From: Candidatus Faecalibacterium faecigallinarum
GTDB taxonomy: Bacteria; Bacillota; Clostridia; Oscillospirales; Ruminococcaceae
Assembly (NCBI GenBank): GCA_019119685.1
Contig: DWWN01000015.1
Location: forward strand, 1 to 50,561
Reading direction: 5' to 3'
Length of the DNA: 50,561 nt
The position numbers were made by a program, and so were the translations under genes. Each line of letters opens with the position of its first letter. Position 1 is the first letter of the stretch. Positions 25,637 through 32,618 of the stretch are shown here, piece after piece. The notes beneath the pieces were generated by a model. The model was not told the DNA's origin and ran no database searches. It saw only the letters and a program-made list of their open reading frames with translations.

Positions 25637-25672
25637 AAAAAAACGGGAGACGCCCTGAAACGGCGTCTCCCG
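25637..25672 (-). terminator. terminator of the TPP riboswitch
   Basis: On the minus strand CGGGAGACGCC pairs perfectly with GGCGTCTCCCG (11 bp), followed by seven T residues. It lies between the aptamer and thiW and is the expression platform. Confidence 0.92.
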
Positions 25673-25692
25673 GTCAAAAGTGCAACTACCAC

Positions 25693-25786
25693 AGCTTCCT
25701 ACGGCGGCATTATCCGCATCAGGTTATGGGTCGAAGGTGATTCCTTCCTCTCAGCCTGTCCACACAAGCTCCCCAGGGGTCTTCAG
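25693..25786 (-). ncRNA. TPP riboswitch (THI element)
   Basis: The minus strand carries the invariant core CTGAGAGGA, ACCTTCGACCC and ACCTGATGCGGATAATGCCG, and then GTAGGAAG. These are the pyrimidine- and pyrophosphate-sensing parts of the TPP aptamer. Bound TPP should favour the downstream terminator and turn off thiWMEDC. Confidence 0.97.
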
Positions 25787-25799
25787 TTTTTCCGGCTCT

Positions 25800-25828
25800 A
25801 TTATAATCCCGCCGCCGCGCGGCGTCAA
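25800..25828 (-). promoter_or_regulatory. sigma-A promoter of the thiamine operon
   Basis: On the minus strand TTGACG (25828-25823), 17 bp, TATAAT (25805-25800). The -35 box overlaps the stop codon of the upstream MFS gene. Confidence 0.85.
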
Positions 25829-27063
25829 GAGGCGGGCGGGGCATCCATCCGGCGGAAGAACCCCGCCGAGAACAGCCCCACCGCACACAGCAGCAGCCCG
25901 CTGGGCAGCAGGACCCACTGGGGCGCCAGCCGGTCAAAGAGGGCGCCGTAGAGCACCTGTCCCAGCGGCTGGGCGCACATCGCCAGGGTGAAAACGCAGG
26001 ACATCACCTTGCCCATCAGGGCGGCAGGGGTGCGGCTTTGGATCAGGGTGGCAGCGTAGATGGAAAAGACGCTGCACCCCAGCTGGCAGCCGCAGAACAA
26101 AACCAGCAGGACCCAATAGCGGGCCAGCGCTCCCAGCGGCAGCAAAAAGGCCGCGCCCGCGGGCAGCAGGCAGAGCCCCACCAGTACGAACACGGGGGCG
26201 AGGTGGCGGGGGCGCAGCCGCCCTGCCAGCAGGGTGACGAGCGCCCCGCCCAGGATGGCGGCCACCCCCATGGCGCTCTCGGCCGCGCCGTAGTGGCGGG
26301 CCGAAAGCCCCAGCACCGTCCGCACCAGATAGGGGAAGCCCACCACCAGCGCCCCGGCGATGAGCATACTGGCAAGGGCTGAAAGGCCCAGCAGCCCCAG
26401 AATAGCCGGCTGCTCCCGGCGCAGAAAGCGGAGGGTGACGGCAAAGTCCTGCCGGAGAAGGGCGGCCAGGCCGGTCCGGGGCGCGGACGCAGGCCGCGGC
26501 AGGCGGAGAAAGCACTCCAGCAGAGCGGTGAGGAAAAAGCAGGCCACCGCCCCATAAAAGACCGGGCGCAGCCCAAAGGCCGTGTAAAACAGGCTGCCCA
26601 GGAAGGGCGTGACCAGGGAGGCCGCCGCCTGCATCTGGCTGACCATGGCGTTGCCCCGCAGGACGTTTTGCCCGGCGAGCATCTGGGGCACGCAGGCCTA
26701 CACGGTGGGGGACTCGAAGGCGGCCAGCACCGACAGGACGATCATCAGCGCGGCAATGACCGCGAGGTCCGGCCCGTGCGGCAGAGCCAGCGCAGCCAGC
26801 AGGACCGCGAGGCCCGACAGGCTGTCCAGCCCCACCATGACGGCACGCCGGTCGGCGCGGTCGGCCAGGATGCCGCCGAAAGGGGACAGCAGGATGGTGG
26901 GCAGCATGGACGCCGCCAGCAGCCCCGCAAAGAGGGAGGCGGAGCCGGTCTGTTCCAAAACATACATCGAGAGGGCGAACCGGAGGGTCAGGTTGCCCAG
27001 CAGGGAACTGACCTGCCCCAGGATCAAAAGGGTGAAGTTGCGGTTCAACAGTTTTTCCTGCAT
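25825..27063 (-). pseudogene. MFS transporter interrupted by an in-frame TAG
   Basis: The frame runs from ATG 27063 to TGA 25825 (413 codons including the stop), the normal size of a 12-helix major facilitator. One amber codon at 26700-26698 splits it into 121 residues and a downstream part. Upstream of the stop is FESPTV and downstream ACVPQMLAG, which together match the usual MFS motif with Gln at the stop position; CAG to TAG is a single change. The N-terminal GGILADRADRR loop and both six-helix halves are otherwise intact. It belongs to the TetR-controlled operon, two bases after the small membrane protein gene. Loss is likely recent, unless TAG is suppressed or the base is a sequence error. 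Confidence 0.85.
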
Positions 27064-27065
27064 GG

Positions 27066-27392
27066 TCAGTTCCCCCGAAGCAAAGCGATGCGCAGCAGGG
27101 TGGCGGCGAGAACGGCCGCGCCCGTCCCGGCACAGCAGAAGCAGGCGATGCGCTGTCCGGCGCTTGCAAAGTATTTGGCGGCGGCCAGCAGCCCCGCCCC
27201 GGCCAGCAGCTGCGCGCCGCAGACGCTCCAGCGGAACAGGCTGCTGCCGTCCCAGGCGGCGGTCAGGCTCCGGTCCAGGTGGTTGGCTCCGGCCTCCATC
27301 GCGCGCTCGAACTGCCCGGCAGCGTGCTCAACGGCCCGCTCGAAGCGGCCTGCGGCCTGGTCGATCATGCGGTCAAATTCGTGTTCGGTCAT
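27066..27392 (-). CDS. small two-helix membrane protein co-transcribed with the MFS gene
   Basis: The 108-residue protein has an amphipathic N-terminal half with a heptad-like pattern (FDRMIDQAAGRFERAVEHAA, then a related stretch). Two hydrophobic segments follow (about 50-68 and 75-98). I do not recognise a family. ATG 27392 has GGAGG eight bases upstream. Its stop lies two bases before the MFS start, so it may be an accessory protein of that transporter. Confidence 0.75.
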   Translation of the reverse strand: MTEHEFDRMIDQAAGRFERAVEHAAGQFERAMEAGANHLDRSLTAAWDGSSLFRWSVCGAQLLAGAGLLAAAKYFASAGQRIACFCCAGTGAAVLAATLLRIALLRGN

Positions 27393-27430
27393 GGCGTTTA
27401 CCTCCAATCGTCATGGGTGGGTGTATATAA

Positions 27431-27451
27431 ATACATTCAGAAGGTATGTAT
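27431..27451. promoter_or_regulatory. TetR-type operator O1
   Basis: 21-bp dyad starting ATACATTC and ending TATGTAT, 39 bp upstream of the small membrane protein start. It matches O2 and O3. Confidence 0.75.
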
Positions 27452-27457
27452 AATGCC

Positions 27458-27483
27458 AAAAGAAAAACGGCAGCAGCTGCCGT
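27458..27483 (-). terminator. leader terminator/attenuator between operators O2 and O1
   Basis: On the minus strand ACGGCAGC and GCTGCCGT pair around one base and are followed by TTTTTCTTTT. It lies inside the leader of the MFS operon, downstream of O2, and is itself enclosed by the 11-bp inverted repeat TGTATAATGCC / GGCATTATACA (27447-27457 and 27486-27496). Confidence 0.65.
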
Positions 27484-27491
27484 GGGGCATT

Positions 27492-27512
27492 ATACATTCC
27501 GAAAGAATGTAT
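27492..27512. promoter_or_regulatory. TetR-type operator O2
   Basis: Perfect dyad ATACATTC-N5-GAATGTAT. It overlaps a TATAAT-like -10 on the minus strand (near 27495-27489), so binding would block the MFS operon promoter. Confidence 0.8.
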
Positions 27513-27520
27513 CGTACCTG

Positions 27521-27542
27521 AAAAAATGCCTCGCGCAGAGGC
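27521..27542 (-). terminator. terminator of the tetR gene
   Basis: On the minus strand GCCTC-TGCGC-GAGGC followed by six T residues, 20 bases after the regulator stop codon. Confidence 0.8.
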
Positions 27543-27562
27543 AGGGAAAACGACGGCGCACC

Positions 27563-28234
27563 TCACAGGCCGGCGGGCTCGTCCGCGTAGACGCCGTCGG
27601 GGATGCGCGCAAAAAATTCGTCGATGAGGCGGCGGGTCTCATCGTCCACCAGGGGCACCCCCATCCGGGCCAGCATATCGGCCAGAAAGTCGAACTTGCG
27701 CCGGGCCTGGGCCTTGGTGGCGGGGAACACCGACGGCAGCAGCCACAGGCTGGTCAGCAGGGGGATCAGCTCGGCCAACTCGCGGGGGTAATCGGTATGG
27801 AGGGAGCCGTCCCGGTTGCCCTCCTCGAGCAGCTCGAGGTAATAGGGGGTCAGGATACGGCGGTTGGACTCGATCATCTCCACCAGGATGCGGGGGTTGC
27901 GGGTGATGGGGATGGACTGCACCGTCACGCTGGCGGCGGCGCTGTCCGCCTGGTTGAGGCGGATGGCCTCCCGCAGCTTTTGCAGGCCGTTCAGGTCGGT
28001 GCGGCGGCGGACGGCTTCAAAGGGGTTGTTTTGCAGGAACATCCGGTCGCCCACCGCGTCCAAAATTTCCTCCTTGGACTTGAAGTGGTGGTAGACTGCG
28101 CCCTTGGTCAGGCCGCCCAGCTGGTCCACGATGTCCTGGATGGTGGTCTGGTCGTAGCCTTTTTCCAGAAAGAGGCGCTGGGCCGCGTCCAGAATGCGCG
28201 CCACCGTCTCCTCGGGGTACTTGTTGCGGGCCAT
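27563..28234 (-). CDS. TetR-family transcriptional repressor
   Basis: The 223-residue protein has an N-terminal HTH: ARILDAAQRLFLEKGYDQTTIQDIVDQ followed by TKGAVYHHFKSKEEIL (residues about 12-55). The all-helical ligand domain is unrecognised. GGGAGG precedes ATG 28234. Three near-identical 21-bp dyads, one before its own gene and two before the transporter operon it reads toward, indicate that it represses itself and the small-protein/MFS operon. The ligand may be a toxic compound that the transporter exported. Confidence 0.93.
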   Translation of the reverse strand: MARNKYPEETVARILDAAQRLFLEKGYDQTTIQDIVDQLGGLTKGAVYHHFKSKEEILDAVGDRMFLQNNPFEAVRRRTDLNGLQKLREAIRLNQADSAAASVTVQSIPITRNPRILVEMIESNRRILTPYYLELLEEGNRDGSLHTDYPRELAELIPLLTSLWLLPSVFPATKAQARRKFDFLADMLARMGVPLVDDETRRLIDEFFARIPDGVYADEPAGL

Positions 28235-28250
28235 GGCCGCGCCTCCCTTC

Positions 28251-28271
28251 AAACATTCTGCTGGTATGTAT
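28251..28271. promoter_or_regulatory. TetR-type operator O3 (autoregulation)
   Basis: 21-bp site starting AAACATTC and ending TATGTAT, 16 bp upstream of the tetR start codon. It shares the half-sites of O1 and O2. A TATACT-like -10 lies next to it on the minus strand (near 28274-28279). Confidence 0.75.
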
Positions 28272-28298
28272 TCAGTATAACAGAACGGCTGCGAGCTG

Positions 28299-28748
28299 TC
28301 AAGGCGTATCCGCCTCCCGCCGCATGATATACCGGGTGGTGCTGGGCTGCGCGGCGACGCAAAAGCCCAGGCGGCGGTAGAGGGCGACGGCCCGGGTGTT
28401 TCGGACGAACACATAGAGGACCACCGGCCGCCCGGCCGCCGCACGGCAGCAGGCCCGGATGATCTCTGTCCCTATGCCGCGCCCGCGGAAGGCGGGGAAA
28501 AGGTAGAGGTCGTCCAGCTCCATGACCTCCCCGTCCGAGGGATAAAAATGGAAATAACCCGCTTTCTGCCCATCCGCCCAGATGCAGGTGTATTCGGAGA
28601 GGTGCCGTTCCAGTTTGCGGCGCACCCAGGCCAGGACCCGGCCGCGGTCGATCTGGGTCTTGTCCTCGTAGGCGTCGATTAGTTCCCGGTTGAAGGCAAA
28701 GAGAGGCTCCAGGTCCTCAGGCTGGGCCGGGCGGAAGTCCAGTTTCAT
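28299..28748 (-). CDS. GNAT-family N-acetyltransferase
   Basis: The 149-residue protein has the GNAT core: an acyl-CoA loop FPAFRGRGIGTEII (about 85-99) and NTRAVALYRRLGFCV (about 118-133), with DDLYLFP before the loop. The substrate is unknown. ATG 28748 overlaps the HxlR stop (ATGA), so the regulator and enzyme are translated together. The 3' end lies 27 bp from operator O3. Confidence 0.9.
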   Translation of the reverse strand: MKLDFRPAQPEDLEPLFAFNRELIDAYEDKTQIDRGRVLAWVRRKLERHLSEYTCIWADGQKAGYFHFYPSDGEVMELDDLYLFPAFRGRGIGTEIIRACCRAAAGRPVVLYVFVRNTRAVALYRRLGFCVAAQPSTTRYIMRREADTP

Positions 28749-29092
28749 ACGCCGGCCTCCGGCGGGGCGTTCTGGGCCTTGTAGTTTTCGCCCCAGCTCC
28801 GCATGGCGTCCAGGATGGGCTTGAGGCTGCGGCCCAGCTCGGTCAGGCTGTACTCCACCCGGGGCGGCACTTCGGCGTAGACCTTGCGGCTCACCAGGCC
28901 GCTGGCCTCCATGTCCCGCAGCTGGGCGGTGAGCACCTTCTGGGAGACGTGGCCGATGGATTTTTTCAGCTCCCCAAAGCGCCTGGTGCCGGGCATCAGG
29001 TCCCGGAGGATCAGCACTTTCCATTTGTCCCCGATCAGCATGAGGGTGGTCTCCACCGGGCAGGCCGGCAGGGCGCGGGTTTCTTCTGTCAT
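28745..29092 (-). CDS. HxlR-family transcriptional regulator
   Basis: The 115-residue winged-helix protein has CPVETTLMLIGDKWKVLILRDL (about 11-32) with the family Cys near the N-terminus. GTRRFGELKKSIGHVSQKVLTAQLRDME and PPRVEYSLTELGRSL follow. Many members sense redox or quinone stress through that Cys. It diverges from a flavin-binding reductase-like gene across a 192-bp region that contains repeated TATC/GATA and AGTATAC motifs, so it probably controls both sides. AGGAG precedes ATG 29092. Confidence 0.93.
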   Translation of the reverse strand: MTEETRALPACPVETTLMLIGDKWKVLILRDLMPGTRRFGELKKSIGHVSQKVLTAQLRDMEASGLVSRKVYAEVPPRVEYSLTELGRSLKPILDAMRSWGENYKAQNAPPEAGV

Positions 29093-29194
29093 ATGCAGCG
29101 CTCCTTTTGTAGTATTCTGGCTTTCAGTATACTCTTTTCAGCGCAGAAACGCAAGAGTATCCAAAAGGTATCTACAGCACAAAAAAGTGCTTAC

Positions 29195-29223
29195 TTTACA
29201 AAAAAGCTGCGTGGGTTTATGAT
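29195..29223 (+). promoter_or_regulatory. sigma-A promoter of the PNPOx-like gene
   Basis: TTTACA (29195-29200), 17 bp, TATGAT (29218-29223). Upstream, TATCC-AAAA-GGTATC (about 29157-29172) is a dyad suited to the divergent HxlR protein. Confidence 0.7.
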
Positions 29224-29284
29224 AGAGCCACCGGGAGGAAAACAAGCCGCCTCCCCCCACAACAAGCTATGGAGGTCAAGAAAA

Positions 29285-29686
29285 ATGAACGAAGTCGTAA
29301 AGTTTTTGCAGGAGAACCCTGTGCAGTATCTCGCCACTGTGGGCCGTGACGGCAAGGCCAAGTGCCGCCCGTTCATGTTTGCCGGCGAGCTGGATGGCAA
29401 GCTGTGGTTCTGCACCAACAACACGAAGGATGTCTACAAAGATATGCAGGCCAACCCCAACATCGAGGTGTCCGTTTCCAGCCCGTCCTATGCGTGGATC
29501 CGCCTGCACGGCGAAGCCGTGTTTGAAAACAACATGGCCGCCAAGGAAATGTGCATCCAGAACCCCATCGTCAAGGGGCAGTACGGCGAGGCGTCGAACC
29601 CCATCTTCGAGGTGTTCTATCTGAAAAACGCCCACGCGGTGATCGCCGACTTCTCCGGCAACCCGCCCAGGGAGTACGACCTGTAA
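29285..29686 (+). CDS. pyridoxamine 5'-phosphate oxidase-family flavin-binding protein
   Basis: The 133-residue split-barrel protein has NPVQYLATVGRDGKAKCRPF (about 11-30), KLWFCTNNTKDVYKDMQ (about 39-55) and SPSYAWIRLHGEAVF (about 64-78). Small clostridial members bind FMN or F420-like cofactors and are annotated as pyridoxamine oxidase-like; the substrate is unknown. GGAGG precedes ATG 29285. It is divergent from the HxlR regulator and likely its target. Confidence 0.9.
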   Translation: MNEVVKFLQENPVQYLATVGRDGKAKCRPFMFAGELDGKLWFCTNNTKDVYKDMQANPNIEVSVSSPSYAWIRLHGEAVFENNMAAKEMCIQNPIVKGQYGEASNPIFEVFYLKNAHAVIADFSGNPPREYDL

Positions 29687-29708
29687 GCCGGACGCCGCAA
29701 TAACAAAA

Positions 29709-29745
29709 AGCCCAGCTCCGCGGGAGTCCCTGCGGGGCTTGGGCT
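29709..29745. terminator. stem-loop after the PNPOx-like gene
   Basis: AGCCCA/TGGGCT outer stem and CCGCGGG/CCCTGCGG inner stem. A T-run exists only on the minus strand (AAAAAG on plus), so plus-strand termination is uncertain. Confidence 0.45.
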
Positions 29746-29764
29746 GATGAAGGAGCGTGAGCTT

Positions 29765-30538
29765 ATGACGCAGGACCAGCGGCTGGAATATCTGATCCAT
29801 TACCTGCTGGCTGAGCGGGAGGAATACCGGGACGTCGCCCTGCCGGCGGGCCCGGCGGAAAAGCGCCGGCTGCTGCGGGCGCTGGTGAACGTCCGGCCTC
29901 CCGAACCGCTGGACCAGACGTTTTACCAGGTGCAGGACGCCTATTTGCAGGAGGAACTGCGCCGCAAAGGGGTGACGCGCCTGTCCGATCTCGAGCCGGT
30001 GCGGCCAGGGCTGTATCTGTGGCAGGGGGACATCACCACCCTGGCCGTGGACGCCATCGTCAACGCGGCCAACAGCGCCATGCTGGGCTGCTTTGTGCCC
30101 TGCCACGGCTGCATCGACAACGCCATCCACACGGCGGCGGGCTTCCAGCTGCGGCGGGAGTGCGCCCGGATGATGGCCCTGCGCCCCGGCGAGGAGCCGC
30201 CCGGCCGGGCCGAGATCACAAACGCCTATAACCTGCCCTGCCGGTATGTGCTGCACACGGTGGGGCCCATCGTCCACGGGGCGGTGACGGACGGGGACCG
30301 GGCCCTGTTGGCCTCCTGCTACCGGTCGTGTCTGGAGCTGGCCGCGGCTCACAGGTGCCGCAGCGTGGCGTTCTGCTGCATCTCCACCGGAGAGTTCCAC
30401 TTCCCCCACGAGGAGGCGGCGCGGATCGCCGTCCAGACGGTGGAGGACTACCAGGCCCGCTGCCCGGATACCATCGAGGTGATCTTCAATGTTTTCAAGG
30501 ACATCGACAAGCAGATCTACCAGCGCCTGCTCGGGTGA
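29765..30538 (+). CDS. zinc-type macrodomain protein, protein-ADP-ribose hydrolase
   Basis: The 257-residue protein has a helical N-terminal part and a macrodomain from about residue 75. It shows DITTLAVDAIVNAANSAMLG (about 88-107), the zinc-type insert CFVPCHGCIDNAIH (about 108-121), YNLPCRYVLHTVGPIV and CISTGEFHFP. Such proteins remove ADP-ribose from target proteins. In Firmicutes they are paired with a SirTM sirtuin that adds ADP-ribose to a lipoylated GcvH-like carrier. The start of exactly such a sirtuin follows, but it is broken. ATG 29765 has AAGGAG upstream. Confidence 0.93.
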   Translation: MTQDQRLEYLIHYLLAEREEYRDVALPAGPAEKRRLLRALVNVRPPEPLDQTFYQVQDAYLQEELRRKGVTRLSDLEPVRPGLYLWQGDITTLAVDAIVNAANSAMLGCFVPCHGCIDNAIHTAAGFQLRRECARMMALRPGEEPPGRAEITNAYNLPCRYVLHTVGPIVHGAVTDGDRALLASCYRSCLELAAAHRCRSVAFCCISTGEFHFPHEEAARIAVQTVEDYQARCPDTIEVIFNVFKDIDKQIYQRLLG

Positions 30539-30808
30539 GCTGGACGCGCTGCGCCAAAAGCTGGCCGAAGCGGACGCCGTCCTCATCGGGGCGGGAGCGG
30601 GGCTGTCCGCTTCCGCCGGGTTCGCGTACAGCGGGGAGCGGTTCCGGCGGTATTTCGGCGATTTTGCCGCGCAATACCACTTCGCGGATATGTACGCCGG
30701 GCCTTCTACGCCTGCGTCAACCTGGACGAGGCGTATTGTCCGCCCGAGCTTGCGGCGCGCTCGGCCTGCATCAAAGGGGACATCGGGGCCGTTTTGGAAC
30801 AGTTATAA
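30537..30808 (+). pseudogene. SirTM-type sirtuin, internal deletion (both ends remain)
   Basis: Right after the macrodomain stop, one frame reads LDALRQKLAEADAVLIGAG then AGLSASAGFAYSGERF and YHFADMYAG, the N-terminal NAD-binding part of SirTM. From about base 30697 another frame reads FYACVNLDEAYCPPE followed by CIKGDIGAVLEQL and TAA at 30806, the C-terminal end of the same family. The centre, about 200 residues, is missing and the join shifts the frame. The catalytic His region is gone, so no ADP-ribosyltransferase is made. TTCTAC could occur at both original borders and so explain the deletion. Confidence 0.8.
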
Positions 30809-30811
30809 ATA

Positions 30812-30850
30812 CAAAAACCGCCGGGGGCTGGGAGCCTTGCCGGCGGTTTT
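30812..30850. terminator. bidirectional terminator between two decayed genes
   Basis: 9-bp stem AACCGCCGG/CCGGCGGTT with T-runs on both strands (AAAAACC left, GGTTTT right). Confidence 0.85.
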
Positions 30851-30856
30851 GCTGTG

Positions 30857-30976
30857 TTATGCGTTTGTTTTGGCTGCTGCTTGGGGCGCGGTGCGCCAGA
30901 GGTATTCCGGCTGGGTGTGCCAGCGCTGCCGGGCAAAGCGCAGCACTTCCCCGCGCAGGGAGACGTCCGCGCTCAT
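30857..30976 (-). pseudogene. truncated MmcQ/YjbR-like gene
   Basis: A 39-codon frame starts at ATG 30976 in an ATGA overlap with the amidohydrolase stop. It contains LRFARQRWHTQPEYLW, which resembles the first 30 residues of MmcQ/YjbR proteins (about 110-120 residues). It ends abruptly after an Ala/Lys/Thr-rich tail just before the terminator. Only the first third is present, so I regard it as a remnant, though a short coupled peptide could still be made. Confidence 0.6.
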
Positions 30977-32601
30977 GGCTGCGCCTCCCCGGCCTGAAAG
31001 ACCGGGCGTCCGCCGATATAAGCGGCCTGCACCGGGATGCTGTGCAGCGCCTCGGGCGGGACGGCGAAGGGGTCCTGCCCGAGGACCACGAAGTCGGCCA
31101 GGTAGCCGGGGGCGATGCGGCCCTTGCAGTGTTCCTCAAAGCTGGCGCGGGCCCCGGCGATGGTGTAGCTGTCCAGGGCCTGCCGCACCGTGAACGCCTG
31201 GCCGGGCAGGTAGGGGCCGCGTCCGCCGAGGGTGCGGCGGGTGACGGCGCACTGGATGCCGGACAGGACGCTGGGGGTCTCCACCGGGCAGTCCGAGCCG
31301 TTGCTGACGGTGACGCCCCGGTCCAGCAGGGTCTTCCAGCTGTAGCTGGAGGCGGCCAGCTCAGGGCCCACCCGGGCCTCGACGATTTGGATGTCGTAGT
31401 CGAGGAAGATGCTCTGGGCGTAGACGTGGAGGCCCAGCCGGGCGATGCGGTCCAGCTGGCCGGGCCGGGTGATCTGGCAGTGGACGATGCCGTGGCGGCA
31501 GTCGGGACGAGGATGGGCGGTTTGGGCCTGTTCCAGCGCGTCCAGCACCCAGTCCAGGCACTGGTCCCCGATGGCGTGGACGGCGGTCTGCAGCCCGTGG
31601 GCATGGGCATAGGCGATCAGGGCGGTCAGTTCCTCCCGGCTGTAAAGGGGCAGGCCGGCGGCGCCGGGGTCGTCGGCGTAGGGGCGGCTGAGCAGGGCGG
31701 TGCGGGCCCCCAGCGCCCCGTCCCCGATGATCTTGACCGGCCCGGTGCGGAACAGTTCGTCCCCCTTGCCGGTACAGCCGCCCGCCTCCACATAGGCGCG
31801 CAGCGCATCGAGAGAGGCAAAGTTCGTCTGCTCGTTGACCCGGACGGTGAGCCGGCCCTCGGCGGCCAGTTCCCGGTAGGCCTCGTCCATCACAGAGGGC
31901 GGCACGGCCCGGAAGGTGCTGTAGTCGTCGGTCTGGCTGCTGGTGATGCCCTGGGCGTTCAGGGCCCGGCAGGCGGCGAGGATCATCTCTTTCAGGGCCT
32001 CCTTGCCGGGGGCGGGGATGGCGGCGTAGACCGGGTCCATGGCGTTGTCGAAAAAGCGGCCGTCGGGCTGGCCGTCCTGCATCCCGATCCGGCCCCCGGC
32101 GGGCTGGGGCGTATCGGCCGTGACCCCCAACAGCTGTAGGGCGCGGCTGTTCACCACCAGGCAGTGGCCGCAGGCCCGCACCGCGCAGACCGGTATCTCG
32201 CGCGAGACGCGGTCCAGGTCGTGCCGGTCGGGCATCCGGTGGACGTCGGCAAACAGGTCCTCGTTCCAGCCGCGGCCTATGAGCCAGGCGTCTCCCCGGC
32301 GGGGGTGTGCGGCCAGGAAATCCCGCATACAGTCGAGCATACCGGCCAGGCTGCCGGTGTGCTTTGCAAGCTGGGGCATCCCCAGCAGATAGCCGTATTC
32401 CACCAGGTGCATATGGCTGTCGTTGAAGCCGCTGCAGACGAACTGCCCGCCCAGGTCGGCGAGGGCGTCGCCGGGCCGGCGCAAAGCCAGGGCCTGGGCG
32501 TCCGTCCCGGCAAAGACAAAGCGCCCGTCCTCCACGACGAAAGCCTGGGCCAGGTCCGGCCCGCCGGTGTAGACCGTGCCGTGATAATAGATCGTTCTCA
32601 T
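30973..32601 (-). CDS. amidohydrolase-3 family metal-dependent hydrolase (YtcJ-like)
   Basis: The 542-residue protein has the HxH metal motif DSHMHLVEYG (His63, His65). It also shows GRGWNEDLF (about 110), KIIGDGALGARTA (about 290, family Lys/Gly region), VHAIGDQC (about 335) and SNGSDCPVE (about 430) with the metal Asp. YtcJ-like enzymes are zinc hydrolases of unclear substrate, possibly N-acyl or formamide compounds. GGAGG lies six bases before ATG 32601. It follows a membrane-anchored protein gene by 17 bases on the same strand. Confidence 0.92.
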   Translation of the reverse strand: MRTIYYHGTVYTGGPDLAQAFVVEDGRFVFAGTDAQALALRRPGDALADLGGQFVCSGFNDSHMHLVEYGYLLGMPQLAKHTGSLAGMLDCMRDFLAAHPRRGDAWLIGRGWNEDLFADVHRMPDRHDLDRVSREIPVCAVRACGHCLVVNSRALQLLGVTADTPQPAGGRIGMQDGQPDGRFFDNAMDPVYAAIPAPGKEALKEMILAACRALNAQGITSSQTDDYSTFRAVPPSVMDEAYRELAAEGRLTVRVNEQTNFASLDALRAYVEAGGCTGKGDELFRTGPVKIIGDGALGARTALLSRPYADDPGAAGLPLYSREELTALIAYAHAHGLQTAVHAIGDQCLDWVLDALEQAQTAHPRPDCRHGIVHCQITRPGQLDRIARLGLHVYAQSIFLDYDIQIVEARVGPELAASSYSWKTLLDRGVTVSNGSDCPVETPSVLSGIQCAVTRRTLGGRGPYLPGQAFTVRQALDSYTIAGARASFEEHCKGRIAPGYLADFVVLGQDPFAVPPEALHSIPVQAAYIGGRPVFQAGEAQP

Positions 32602-32618
32602 GGCGCACCTCCTGCCGG

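Noticed and set aside
30706-30936. Minus-strand frame over the sirtuin remnant
   Set aside because: It is a shadow of the terminator and the decayed genes, with no start signal. The YjbR-like remnant in another frame has coupling and family similarity.
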